Positions 26,843 through 35,655 of a stretch of 64,000 bases of DNA are shown in pieces. Location of the stretch: NCBI RefSeq assembly GCF_001584165.1, contig NZ_CP013233.1:3728620-3792619 (forward strand), given 5' to 3'. The stretch is from Collimonas arenae. GTDB lineage: Bacteria; Pseudomonadota; Gammaproteobacteria; Burkholderiales; Burkholderiaceae_D. Position 1 is the first letter of the stretch. Each line of letters begins with the position of its first letter. A program made the translations under genes and the position numbers. The notes under the pieces are model-generated. The model saw nothing but the letters and a program-made list of their open reading frames with translations. It ran no database searches and was not told where the DNA came from.

Positions 26843-28033
26843 GTGAAATTGAAAGTCCTATCCATCTTTGGTACACGCCCGGAGGCCGTCAAAATGGCTC
26901 CGGTCGTCAAGGCGCTCTCGCGCGAAGCAGGCATCGAATCGCTGGTCTGCGTCACGGGACAGCATCGACTCATGCTCCAGCAGGTACTGGACCTGTTTCA
27001 GATCAAGGTCGATCACAGCCTGGATGTCATGCTGCCGAACCAGACGCTGAACGGCTTGAGCGCACGCCTGATTTCCTTGCTCGATCCAGTGCTGGAAGCT
27101 GTCAAGCCGGATCGGATCCTGGTGCATGGCGACACCACGACGGCGATGATGGCGGCATTGGCGGCCTTTCATCGGCGCATACCGGTGGCGCATGTCGAAG
27201 CCGGTTTGCGCACCGGCGATCTGAGCCAACCCTGGCCGGAAGAAATGAACCGCCGCTTTGTCGATGTCGTCAGCGATGTGCTATTTGCCCCGACCGCCGG
27301 CGCCAAAGCCAATCTCGCCGGAGAACATCTGGCCGGCCGCATCATTATCACCGGCAATACGGTGATTGATGCATTACGCCTGACCACCGAGCAGATAAGT
27401 AAGGATGCGCGGCTGCGCCAAAACCTCGACTCTCACTTCCCCTATCTCGAATCAGGTCGCAAGCTGCTGCTGGTAACCGGGCATCGGCGTGAGAATTTTG
27501 GCAATGGTTTTGCGGAAATTTGCGACGCGCTGGCAAAGCTGGCGCGACGCTCGGATATACAGATCGTCTATCCGGTGCATCTGAATCCGAATGTGCAAGG
27601 GCCGGTACAAGCAGCGTTGTCGCACCTGCCGAACGTCCATCTGATCGAACCGCTGGATTATTTGCTGTTTGTACGTTTGATGCAGCGCGCCCATGTAATA
27701 CTGACAGATTCCGGCGGCGTGCAGGAAGAGGCGCCATCATTGGGCAAGCCGGTACTGGTAATGCGCAACGTCACCGAGCGTCCGGAAGCGGTCGCTGCCG
27801 GCACGGTACAGTTGGTTGGCACCGATTCGGCGCGTATTGCCGCTGCGGTTGACCGGCTCTACGATGACGACGACGCCTGGCAACAGGCGACCCATCGCCT
27901 TAATCCTTACGGTGACGGACGCGCATCGGAGCGGATCGTCGATGTGCTGTGCGAAAGATCCATGGATGAATTCGGGGTGGAGAAGTTTGATCAACTAGAA
28001 CAAGCGACACTGCTGGCAAAAGCATCTCAATAA
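26843..28033 (+). CDS. wecB: UDP-N-acetylglucosamine 2-epimerase (non-hydrolysing)
   Basis: A 396-residue enzyme converting UDP-GlcNAc to UDP-ManNAc in the cytoplasm. It has a GT-B-like fold: N-terminal IFGTRPEAVKMAPVVKAL, VHGDTTTAMMAALAAF, HVEAGLRTGDLSQPWPEEMNRR, GNTVIDAL, TGHRRENFG and the UDP site DSGGVQEEAPSLGKPVLVMR with TERPEA. All are hallmarks of the non-hydrolysing class. The start is GTG 26843. It opens the polysaccharide locus, followed 32 bases later by the synthase. No UDP-ManNAc dehydrogenase (wecC) is nearby, so ManNAc rather than ManNAcA would be the expected product. Confidence 0.93.
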   Translation: MKLKVLSIFGTRPEAVKMAPVVKALSREAGIESLVCVTGQHRLMLQQVLDLFQIKVDHSLDVMLPNQTLNGLSARLISLLDPVLEAVKPDRILVHGDTTTAMMAALAAFHRRIPVAHVEAGLRTGDLSQPWPEEMNRRFVDVVSDVLFAPTAGAKANLAGEHLAGRIIITGNTVIDALRLTTEQISKDARLRQNLDSHFPYLESGRKLLLVTGHRRENFGNGFAEICDALAKLARRSDIQIVYPVHLNPNVQGPVQAALSHLPNVHLIEPLDYLLFVRLMQRAHVILTDSGGVQEEAPSLGKPVLVMRNVTERPEAVAAGTVQLVGTDSARIAAAVDRLYDDDDAWQQATHRLNPYGDGRASERIVDVLCERSMDEFGVEKFDQLEQATLLAKASQ

Positions 28034-28065
28034 ATCCGGCAACCGATCAATGCAGGGAGTCGATT

Positions 28066-29535
28066 ATGCGTTACCCGCTTCATGTGCTGCGTCAGGCAGC
28101 GAGATACGGATGCTTGTCTGCTCCATGTGCATTATTTCCCGCCATTGCAACGGCATCTGAACAACAAGCACCGCCGTTGCATTTCGACCTGCGCCTGATC
28201 GAGCTGGACCTGATTACAGCCATCCTCGGCTTTCTCATCTTCCTGCTAGTCATCTATACGATGCGGCACTACCTGTTCACCGTTAACCGCCTGTTCGGCC
28301 GGCAGCGTCAGCCCTATCTCGACATTGAGCAGGCCTCCTGGCCGCAAGTGGTTGTCTGCGTTGCCGCCCACAATGAAGAACGGGTGATTGCCGACGCCTT
28401 GCATGCCCTGCTCGAAGTCGACTACCCGCGCGACAAGTTGATCATCATGCCGATGAACGACCGTTCTACCGACGGCACCCGCGAAATCATCGATCGCATC
28501 GCTGCAGAAAATCCCGACCGTTTCATGCTGTTCCATCGCAGCGAGGGACGCCCAGGCAAGGCCGCCGCATTGCGCGACGCCACAGAAAAAATCCAGGCTG
28601 AAATCATCATCGTGTTTGACGCCGATTATCTTCCGGCGCGCGGCCTGATCAAGCAGTTGGTAGCGCCATTCTTCGATCCGGAAGTCGGCGCCATCATGGG
28701 GCGGGTCGTTCCCATCAATGCCGGCGCCAACCTGTTGACACGCCTGCTCGACCTGGAGCGCGCCGGCGGTTATCAGGTCGACCAGGCGGCACGCATGAAT
28801 CTTGGCCTGGTGCCGCAGTATGGTGGTACCGTCGGCGGCGTGCGACGCTGCGCGCTGGAGGAAATCGGCGGCTGGAATATCGACATGCTGGCCGAAGATA
28901 CCGACGTCACGTTCCGTCTATTGCAGCACGGCTGGAAAACCGTGTATCAAAACCGTTCCGAATGTTATGAGGAAGTGCCCGAGGTATGGCCTGTCAGAAT
29001 CAGGCAGATTAGCAGATGGTCGCGCGGCCACAACCAGGTGATGGGCCGCAACCTGATGCGCCTGCTGAGAAATCGCCGCATCAGCCTGCGCGAAAGAATC
29101 GACGGCGCATTGTTGCTGTGCGTCTTCATCATGCCGCCGCTGCTGCTGGTTGGCTGGGCGCTGACCATCATCCAGTTCTTCATGACCTCGCACCAGTGGT
29201 TGTTCGGCTGGCTGGCTCTGAGCGGCATGGTGGCCTATGGCGCATTCGGCACCAACGCAGCCTTTTTTGAAATGGCCGCCGCCACCTACCTGGACGGCAA
29301 TCGCAACCGCATCCGCCTGCTGCCACTGAACATATTCGGCTTCTTGATCAGCCTGGTCTCCATCTCTCGTGCAGCGGTCAGCCAAATCCTCGATGCGATA
29401 CGGAAGCGCGAACTGGTCTGGCACAAAACCGAAAGATTCAGGAGCTCTCCAGCCTCGCCGATCCAGGACCTGATGTCTCCATTGGACAGCACACCGGTCA
29501 TCGCGCCGACTACGCTCAGCGAGAAGGCATCTTGA
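28066..29535 (+). CDS. Processive family 2 glycosyltransferase (polysaccharide synthase)
   Basis: A 489-residue inner-membrane synthase resembling NodC/IcaA/BcsA-type GT2 enzymes. An N-terminal hydrophobic helix (about 50-68) is followed by the catalytic domain: NDRSTDGT (131-138), DAD (185-187) for metal/UDP binding, the catalytic-base segment AEDTD (266-270) and QISRW (304-308), the Q-x-x-RW motif of processive enzymes. Three or more C-terminal helices (about 340-440) would form the translocation channel. There is no PilZ domain. It sits between the UDP-GlcNAc epimerase and the polymer-forming protein; its stop overlaps the next upstream reading. It probably polymerises a UDP-HexNAc sugar (inference). 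Confidence 0.9.
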   Translation: MRYPLHVLRQAARYGCLSAPCALFPAIATASEQQAPPLHFDLRLIELDLITAILGFLIFLLVIYTMRHYLFTVNRLFGRQRQPYLDIEQASWPQVVVCVAAHNEERVIADALHALLEVDYPRDKLIIMPMNDRSTDGTREIIDRIAAENPDRFMLFHRSEGRPGKAAALRDATEKIQAEIIIVFDADYLPARGLIKQLVAPFFDPEVGAIMGRVVPINAGANLLTRLLDLERAGGYQVDQAARMNLGLVPQYGGTVGGVRRCALEEIGGWNIDMLAEDTDVTFRLLQHGWKTVYQNRSECYEEVPEVWPVRIRQISRWSRGHNQVMGRNLMRLLRNRRISLRERIDGALLLCVFIMPPLLLVGWALTIIQFFMTSHQWLFGWLALSGMVAYGAFGTNAAFFEMAAATYLDGNRNRIRLLPLNIFGFLISLVSISRAAVSQILDAIRKRELVWHKTERFRSSPASPIQDLMSPLDSTPVIAPTTLSEKAS

Positions 29536-29537
29536 AC

Positions 29538-30605
29538 ATGTTGTTTCCGGCGCTATTGCTATTCAGCGTGATCTCCATCCTTTTCGTGCCATTCATTCCA
29601 GCTGTGGCCGAGTGGCTGCGTCCTACCGACGTTGCGCCGCTGCCGGTGCGCAGGAACGAAGTCAACAATCTGCGTTATTTTGCCGACAGCTTTCGCCAGC
29701 GCATTCTCAATATGCCAGACGTCGATTTCACAAAGCTGCGGCTTTTACAAACTGACCGCACCGTCAGCATCGGCGACAACCTGAACATCGTGCACCAGCA
29801 GGTCGGCGGCGGCAACGCCGTCGACTACCATCCTGCGACGTTGAACATACTGCAAAAAACGAACGGTATCGTCATTTTCGTGCACGATGCAGTCTTGCCG
29901 CCGGGTAGCCAGACCCAAGCTGACCTGTTCGCAGCTTCCAATCTTACCGTCGGCGAAGGCGCAAGCCTGCGCGCCTGCTCGGCGCAAGGCGTCATCACAC
30001 TTGGCGCCGAAACGGTCGTGCATCGCTGGATCGATGCGCCTTGCATCCATGTCGGCAGCAACGCATCGATTGACGGACGCATTACCGCGCTCACGGAAAT
30101 CAACTTCTCCACCAACAGCAGATTCGTGCGGGCCGGCGCGCCGGACATGCGCTTCGGCACATCCGTCAGCACCGCCGAAGCAGCACCGCCGGCGCGTTCT
30201 TTCCGGGTGCGACATGTTCTCGATGACGGTGCGCAGCAATCGCCGCAGGCTATCCAGAACGGCGATTTCGTGGTGCGCGGGCCCTACCTGATCCGCTCGG
30301 GCACAACGGTATTCGGCAACATCAAGACATATGGCGATTTGCAGCTGGAACAAGGAACTGCCATTGCCGGCAGCATCGTTTCTAACAATAATATTGTGCT
30401 GGCGCGAGGATGCTCCGTACTCGGCCCGGTGATCAGCCAGAACGATATCGTCATCGGCCCGGATTGCCGCATCGGTACGCCAGATGCCCCCACCACCATG
30501 ATCTGCAGGAAATTATCCATTGCCGCAGGCTGCATCGTGCATGGCGTGATAACGACCCAGGACGGCGCGACGGTAATACCGACGGAGACAAACCATGCGA
30601 CCTGA
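29538..30605 (+). CDS. Membrane-anchored polymer-forming (bactofilin-like) beta-helix protein
   Basis: About 355 residues. One N-terminal transmembrane helix (about 3-22) is followed by a repetitive region in which short strands and Gly/Asn turns recur: VSIGDNLNI, LTVGEGASL, IHVGSNASIDGRI, then GTTVFGNIKTYGDLQL, GTAIAGSIVSNNNIVL and CSVLGPVISQNDIVIG. This pattern is that of polymer-forming cytoskeletal / bactofilin-type left-handed or right-handed beta helices. ATG 29538 (GAGAAGG 10 bases upstream) is preferred over TTG 29532. Inside a polysaccharide operon it may scaffold the synthase complex. The family call is moderate, the role is inference. Confidence 0.7.
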   Translation: MLFPALLLFSVISILFVPFIPAVAEWLRPTDVAPLPVRRNEVNNLRYFADSFRQRILNMPDVDFTKLRLLQTDRTVSIGDNLNIVHQQVGGGNAVDYHPATLNILQKTNGIVIFVHDAVLPPGSQTQADLFAASNLTVGEGASLRACSAQGVITLGAETVVHRWIDAPCIHVGSNASIDGRITALTEINFSTNSRFVRAGAPDMRFGTSVSTAEAAPPARSFRVRHVLDDGAQQSPQAIQNGDFVVRGPYLIRSGTTVFGNIKTYGDLQLEQGTAIAGSIVSNNNIVLARGCSVLGPVISQNDIVIGPDCRIGTPDAPTTMICRKLSIAAGCIVHGVITTQDGATVIPTETNHAT

Positions 30606-31680
30606 TCCGCGTCGCGCGACACGCGTTGTGCAAGCCATGCGAACGACATCGGCGCGGCTGCTTGCAGCCATCGGCTTACTCAGTCTCTGCCACATGATGC
30701 CCGCGATCGCGGCAGACAATTCCCCGGACGCTCCCATGTTTGCCGATTTTTCTCTGCCCAATGGCGCCATCACGGTCTTCGCAAAAGGCGATTATGTCGA
30801 ACCGTATTTCGCGCTGAAAGCCTTGTTGGCAGCGCATCGCCTGGGCGTCGACGTGACCCAGACAACCTCGGCGTTCGCCCATTGGCTACTACCGTTCCAG
30901 CAGGCTAACGGCCCCTTCCCTCGGGTCTGCCGCAGCGGCGCCAACGATTGGCTGGCCTGCGGACCAGCCGACGCCGACGATTGGCTGGCCTGCGGACCAG
31001 CCGACGCCGACGATTCTCTGGATGCGCTCTGGTGCCTGGCCGTAGCGGAAATCCTGCCGGGCGATAAGGTATTGGCCGCCAGTTGCACCAGGTCGCTGGA
31101 AAACCTGGCAACCCTGTGGAATCCTGCGCAGCAAACTTTTCGTGCCTTGTCCGGCGGCAGTGCGGCCTATTTTGCCGATAACGTCGAGGTGATCGGCGCG
31201 CTCGCCTATTTGCGCCGCGATCGCGCAGCAAGCAGCCGCTTTGCCGTACAGCTGGCGGCGTTGCCCAGCGTGGCGGGCATGCAAAAAGGGCTGCGTCAAA
31301 ATTATGGCTACGATCCGAATGGTGCACTCGAGCCGGAACGCGCCAGCGTACCGCCCACGCCCTACGGCTTCTATCCGAATGCGGTGGCGCCGGTTTATCT
31401 ATGGCTGTACCAGCTACGCAGCGGCGCCAGCGGCGAGCGCTACTGGCAGGTCTGGAAAGAGCGCTACGGTGAAAAATGGCTGGCCGGTGAAAGCGATCAT
31501 TTCCCGTGGGGGTTGATCGCCTGGGCTGCCTATCTCGCGGGGGATCAGGCAAGCGCACGCGCTTGGCTCAAGAATGCCGATGCCTGGCGCCTTGCGGGCC
31601 GCTGGAATATCGTCGAAGAAGGCGTGCGGACGGGCCTGAGCCATGCACTGCAATCTTCCGCCGCGGAGAAATCGCCATGA
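30595..31680 (+). CDS. Exported helical protein of unknown function (possible alpha/alpha-toroid)
   Basis: A 361-residue protein with an export signal (hydrophobic about residues 22-40, ending AIAADN). The mature part is helical and Trp-rich, with recurring LA-x-WL, DSLDALWCLAVAEIL, FYPNAVAPVYLWLYQL and DHFPWGLIAWAAYLAGD segments. These are reminiscent of six-hairpin glycosidase-like toroids, but no catalytic signature is recognised. An 11-residue unit (DWLACGPADAD) is repeated exactly. ATG 30595 has GGAG 7-8 bases upstream and overlaps the preceding gene by 11 bases. It could process or bind the polymer in the periplasm (inference). Confidence 0.7.
   Translation: MRPDPRRATRVVQAMRTTSARLLAAIGLLSLCHMMPAIAADNSPDAPMFADFSLPNGAITVFAKGDYVEPYFALKALLAAHRLGVDVTQTTSAFAHWLLPFQQANGPFPRVCRSGANDWLACGPADADDWLACGPADADDSLDALWCLAVAEILPGDKVLAASCTRSLENLATLWNPAQQTFRALSGGSAAYFADNVEVIGALAYLRRDRAASSRFAVQLAALPSVAGMQKGLRQNYGYDPNGALEPERASVPPTPYGFYPNAVAPVYLWLYQLRSGASGERYWQVWKERYGEKWLAGESDHFPWGLIAWAAYLAGDQASARAWLKNADAWRLAGRWNIVEEGVRTGLSHALQSSAAEKSP
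30946..31011 (+). repeat. Perfect 33-bp tandem duplication inside the coding region
   Basis: Two identical 33-base units (30946-30978 and 30979-31011) encode DWLACGPADAD twice, in frame. Identity at the DNA level implies a recent duplication or ongoing slippage. Confidence 0.9.
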
Positions 31681-33530
31681 GCACCGCGGGCCGCAGCAAA
31701 TGGAACAAGGTATGGTTGACGCTATTGGTGATCGCCATCGTCGGCGCCGCCGCCATCTGGATTGAGCGCATCCGAGAAATCGCTCCGGCGCGCTGGTCGA
31801 GCGACGCCATCGCACTGATCCTACCGGACAACCTGTCTGAAGCGAACCGCCTGTATGCATCGGCGTGGCTGGACGCCGCGTCTGAAGAAGGCATCCGGCT
31901 GGAAACTGTTACGGCATCGGAATTCGCACGACGTGGCTTACAAGGTGAACGTCCGTTTGCCGGCGCGATACTGCCCGATACCATCCACCGCCAGATCAGC
32001 ACCGCCTTCGTCAACCAGGTCAGTCGTTTTGTGGAGCACGGCGGCGCACTGATGCTGGTCGGCGATGCCGGCGTACTGGATGAGAACGGCTACTATACGG
32101 AACCGGCGTCGCGCTTTTCAACGCTGGCCGGCATCCCCTATGCCCTGTATAGCAAGCTGCACGACAAGATGTCGTTCAACCCCACCATCTCCGGCAGCCC
32201 GCAGATGATGCAGGCGTTGAATCTGCCGCCGGGACGCTGGATCGAAAGCGACGGACAGGCTGTCGTATCCGGCTACGGCGAAGATACCTTGCGCTACCCG
32301 GTCCTGCACACCGGCGACACCTATACCGGCACGATACGCATGCAGGCCCAGGGAAAAACAGTGATTGCCGGTGAACATGCATTCGGCAAAGGCCAGGTGC
32401 TATTCATCAACCTGCCGCTGGGCTACCTGAAACTACGCACCGACGGTATCCTGATGCATGGCTTCCTGCATTATTTTGCCAACCGCATCATGGGCCAGCC
32501 GCAATTGTCGGCCGCGCCCGAAGCGATCGGCGGCCTGGTGCTGAACTGGCACTGCGACGCCAAGATATGCATTCCGGCTATGGAACAGCTGATCAAGGCC
32601 GGCGTATTCAAGCGCGGCCCGTTCAGCATTCATGTGACTGCCGGGCCGGACCAGCGTGAATTCGGCGATGGCCTTGGCGTCGACCTGAACAATAACAAGC
32701 CATTCCAGGAAACACTGCGCAGCCTGCTTGAGCAAGGCAATGAAATCGGCAGCCACGGTGGCTGGATCCATGACTGGTTCGGCAAGCATCTGTCCGACAG
32801 CAACGAGGCGCAAATGACCACCTATCTGGAACAGAATGCGGATGCGATCAAGCGCCTGATCGGTCACGACCAGACCGAATATTCTGCACCTACCGGCAAC
32901 CAGCCGGCCTGGGTCACCGAATGGCTCGATGCGCAGCATGTCGAAGCCTATTATTTCACCGGAAATATCGGCCAGGGGCCGACCCACACCTATCGCGACG
33001 GCCGCCGCGATGGTCATATCTGGTCGTTCCCGGTGCAGACCTACGGCCACATCAGCACCATCGAAGAAGCCTACACCGAACATATCCCGGAAAGTGAAAT
33101 CAGCAGCTGGTTGACTTCACTGGTGAAATTTACAGAGAATACCGGCCAGATACGATTGATTTACTTCCATCCGCCAGGAGCTGTCCTGTATCCCGACGCC
33201 ATCAACCAGCTGATGCTCGCCGCCGACGCCGCCACCAAGGAGGGCCGGTTCCGCTGGCGTACCATGACTGACCTGGCGAACTTCATGAGTCGCCGCGAGC
33301 AGACCGTGTGGAACATTTCCAGCGGCAACCAGGCCGTGGTGATCGACGCCGCCAATGCCGCCTCGCTGAACCAGTTGACCTGGCTATTTTCCACCTCGCT
33401 GTACGCGGAGCCGCAAATTATCGCCGGCAACGCCAAGGTAGAACAGCGTGGCGACACCTGGGCGGTGATCGCCGCCGACGTCAAGCAACTGCGCATTTCA
33501 ACACCGTTGATAAAGAAGGCACCGCATTGA
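31677..33530 (+). CDS. Membrane-anchored two-domain polysaccharide deacetylase-like protein
   Basis: A 617-residue protein. One N-terminal helix (about 12-29) anchors a periplasmic part. An alpha/beta domain (about 40-275, AIALILPDNLSEANRLYASAW, HGGALMLVGDAG, HAFGKGQVLFINLPLGY) is followed by a NodB/CE4-like barrel (about 285-535). The likely active-site residues are Asp294 (NWHCDAK) and His360/His365 (SHGGWIHD), with YSAPTGNQPAW as a third motif. A beta-rich tail (about 540-617) follows. This is an atypical member: motif 1 is not the usual TFDDG. It would de-N-acetylate the nascent polymer. The start overlaps the preceding stop (ATGA), with GGAGAAA upstream. Confidence 0.8.
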   Translation: MSTAGRSKWNKVWLTLLVIAIVGAAAIWIERIREIAPARWSSDAIALILPDNLSEANRLYASAWLDAASEEGIRLETVTASEFARRGLQGERPFAGAILPDTIHRQISTAFVNQVSRFVEHGGALMLVGDAGVLDENGYYTEPASRFSTLAGIPYALYSKLHDKMSFNPTISGSPQMMQALNLPPGRWIESDGQAVVSGYGEDTLRYPVLHTGDTYTGTIRMQAQGKTVIAGEHAFGKGQVLFINLPLGYLKLRTDGILMHGFLHYFANRIMGQPQLSAAPEAIGGLVLNWHCDAKICIPAMEQLIKAGVFKRGPFSIHVTAGPDQREFGDGLGVDLNNNKPFQETLRSLLEQGNEIGSHGGWIHDWFGKHLSDSNEAQMTTYLEQNADAIKRLIGHDQTEYSAPTGNQPAWVTEWLDAQHVEAYYFTGNIGQGPTHTYRDGRRDGHIWSFPVQTYGHISTIEEAYTEHIPESEISSWLTSLVKFTENTGQIRLIYFHPPGAVLYPDAINQLMLAADAATKEGRFRWRTMTDLANFMSRREQTVWNISSGNQAVVIDAANAASLNQLTWLFSTSLYAEPQIIAGNAKVEQRGDTWAVIAADVKQLRISTPLIKKAPH

Positions 33531-34651
33531 ATACTTTCACCCGTAACGAAGGCGTTCGCCATCCCGCTCGCCGCAAGACATCGATTGCAGCAACGGCGCT
33601 AGCCGCATTGGGCATCTCCTTCAGCTGTGCAACCTGTGCCGCCGCTGACGACGATTTCCCGGTGCAAGTGCCCGATTTCCAGCACCCACGCCTGCTGTCG
33701 ACGCAAAACGTGTCAGCAACGCCGGAGGCACAGATCGCTTCGGTTGCGGTCCCTGCTCCAGCGGTTCCGCCTACACAGCCAGCAGCGACAACAATCGATG
33801 TTCACACCAATGAAGCCACCCCAGCCGCGCCAGTCGCGCCCAGTGGAGCGCCCGCCAACGCTGTCCCGGCTGTTGCATTCGATGATCATGTCGTCCCTGT
33901 CGCGCCAGCCGAAGCGCCTGCCGCCGTACCGGTAGAACTGCCTCCCGAACGCGCTGCGCTCGAACTGATTGGCGGCGACGGCAAGATGACCAACGGCTAT
34001 GGCTATGCCCGTGCATTCTCGCTACGCGGCATGGCAGTGACGTCGGCCGGTGTGCTACAGGGAGAATTGACGCAGCAGTCCCGCTTCGGATTTTCGGGAA
34101 ACTATGGCAACGTCTCGCTGACGCACGATTTCTCCGAAGACTATTACACCAATGTCGGCGTCGGCATTGGCAATAGCCCGCTGTTCCCCAGCTGGCGCGT
34201 CGACGCCACCGGATACCGCAAATTCGGCAGCGAACGCCAGTACGTCGCCGGCGTTGGCGCTTACTATGCGAAGGGCAATGAAATCGAGCGCTCCGACCAG
34301 GGCCTGCTGTTCACCGGCCTGGCCTATTTCAGCGGCATGGTGATAGAAGGCGGCGTGCGCCTGAACTGGGCCAATCCCGGCGACATACTCGGTCCCAGCG
34401 AATACGTAGCTGCCACCTTCGGCAACGACGATCATCGCGCCATCATCATTCGTTACGAACACGCCAAGGAAACCTACAAGGTATTGCCGGGCGGTCCTGA
34501 ACTGGTGAACTTCAAGAGCAACACGATCAACGTCCAGCTGCGTCAAAGAGTAAGCCGGGACAGCATGCTTCTGGCGGGGCTGGAATACTACCTTAGCCCA
34601 GTCTACGATCGGCTCTCGCTCAATCTCGGCTGGCGCTGGAGTCTTAGATGA
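33527..34651 (+). CDS. YaiO-like outer-membrane beta-barrel protein
   Basis: A 374-residue protein. A signal peptide (about 18-40) and a Pro/Ala-rich spacer (about 55-145) are followed by a C-terminal barrel (about 150-374) of alternating strands: FGFSGNYGNVSLTHDFSEDY, VDATGYRKFG, YVAGVGAYYAKG and VIEGGVRLNWANPGD. It ends in LNLGWRWSLR. It resembles YaiO-type outer-membrane barrels found in sugar export loci. The likely start is TTG 33527, which overlaps the previous stop (TTGA) and has GAAGG 7 bases upstream. It probably provides the outer-membrane exit for the polymer, although no TPR scaffold is present, unlike BcsC, AlgK or PgaA. Confidence 0.75.
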   Translation: MNTFTRNEGVRHPARRKTSIAATALAALGISFSCATCAAADDDFPVQVPDFQHPRLLSTQNVSATPEAQIASVAVPAPAVPPTQPAATTIDVHTNEATPAAPVAPSGAPANAVPAVAFDDHVVPVAPAEAPAAVPVELPPERAALELIGGDGKMTNGYGYARAFSLRGMAVTSAGVLQGELTQQSRFGFSGNYGNVSLTHDFSEDYYTNVGVGIGNSPLFPSWRVDATGYRKFGSERQYVAGVGAYYAKGNEIERSDQGLLFTGLAYFSGMVIEGGVRLNWANPGDILGPSEYVAATFGNDDHRAIIIRYEHAKETYKVLPGGPELVNFKSNTINVQLRQRVSRDSMLLAGLEYYLSPVYDRLSLNLGWRWSLR

Positions 34652-35547
34652 AACCGAAGCAGGATGCTGCGGCCGATGCAACCGACGCGGAGCAACTGTC
34701 GGACGCGGCAAGCGGCATGCCTGACGGCGCACTGCCGATCAAACCCGGTAAAAGACAAGCACGTGACAAGCCACGCCGGCGCGCTGTGATCAACCCTCGT
34801 TTCGCCGGCTTTGGCGGCCAGTTGATACAAACGCACCGCGCCCTGCGACGTCTACCCTTCCCTCCCGGCCGCTGGGTCGATGTCTTGCTGGTACCGGCCG
34901 TCATCTTCTTTTGTACACTGCTGGCCTGGCCCTGGATTGCCGAGCTATGGGCGGCAATCATCAGGTTCTGGGCCGACGGCCTCGGTAGCGAAGTGCTGTT
35001 GAAGGCCGACAAGACGTCCTTCCCTGGAATTGACACCGTACCTTACGCCTACGTTCAGGCCGCGCTTCCCGATCCGCTGCAGTGGTGGAGCGGCATGTTG
35101 ATCACCATCGCGCTGCTGTTCGGCACCACCCTGCTTCCCGCACGCATGTTGCCGATATCGTATGCGTTGCGCGTGGTTGGCATCATCCAGGCGGCAAGCC
35201 AGTTCTATTTCTTTTTCTGGGCGGCCGAATTTCCGTATCAGTCGGCCTCGTCCATCTCCGCACTCACACAATCGTCGACCGTGCTGATCCTGCTGACGCC
35301 ATGGATCTACGCACTGTTGTACAACATCTTCGACTTTGGCATTGCGCGCAAAATACTGCTGGCGCTGATCGCCGTTCTTTATCTGATTGTGCTGACACCC
35401 TTCCAGTACACGTTCGCGGCCTGGATCATGCTGGAATATTCGCTGCTGTGGCATCCACTGATCTACCTGCTCGGTTCCAGCCTGCTGCAGTTCGGCGCCT
35501 TGGTCGGGTTTTACTCCTGGGCCATGAGCTGGAAGCGCCGCGAATGA
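34648..35547 (+). CDS. Multi-pass inner-membrane protein of the polysaccharide locus
   Basis: A 299-residue protein. A basic, disordered N-terminus (about 1-70, many Lys/Arg) precedes about six hydrophobic helices (starting near 76, 150, 178, 208, 232 and 262). The family is not recognised. The start overlaps the stop of the barrel gene (ATGA) with TGGAG upstream, so it belongs to the operon and is its last gene. A charged cytoplasmic tail plus membrane domain would suit an accessory subunit of the synthase, as PgaD is to PgaC, but the sequence shows no resemblance I can name. Confidence 0.65.
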   Translation: MKPKQDAAADATDAEQLSDAASGMPDGALPIKPGKRQARDKPRRRAVINPRFAGFGGQLIQTHRALRRLPFPPGRWVDVLLVPAVIFFCTLLAWPWIAELWAAIIRFWADGLGSEVLLKADKTSFPGIDTVPYAYVQAALPDPLQWWSGMLITIALLFGTTLLPARMLPISYALRVVGIIQAASQFYFFFWAAEFPYQSASSISALTQSSTVLILLTPWIYALLYNIFDFGIARKILLALIAVLYLIVLTPFQYTFAAWIMLEYSLLWHPLIYLLGSSLLQFGALVGFYSWAMSWKRRE

Positions 35548-35655
35548 CATGTCGTTGCTTGCCCTCGCCGTCCCCCGCTGCGCAAATAAACCTGCTGCAA
35601 AGCGGCGCGGCTTATACTGCGCGCATCAGCTATTGTTAAACGATAAGGACACGTT

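Noticed and set aside
30946..31011. 33-bp direct repeats as a CRISPR array
   Set aside because: Only two adjacent copies with no spacer, within an open reading frame.
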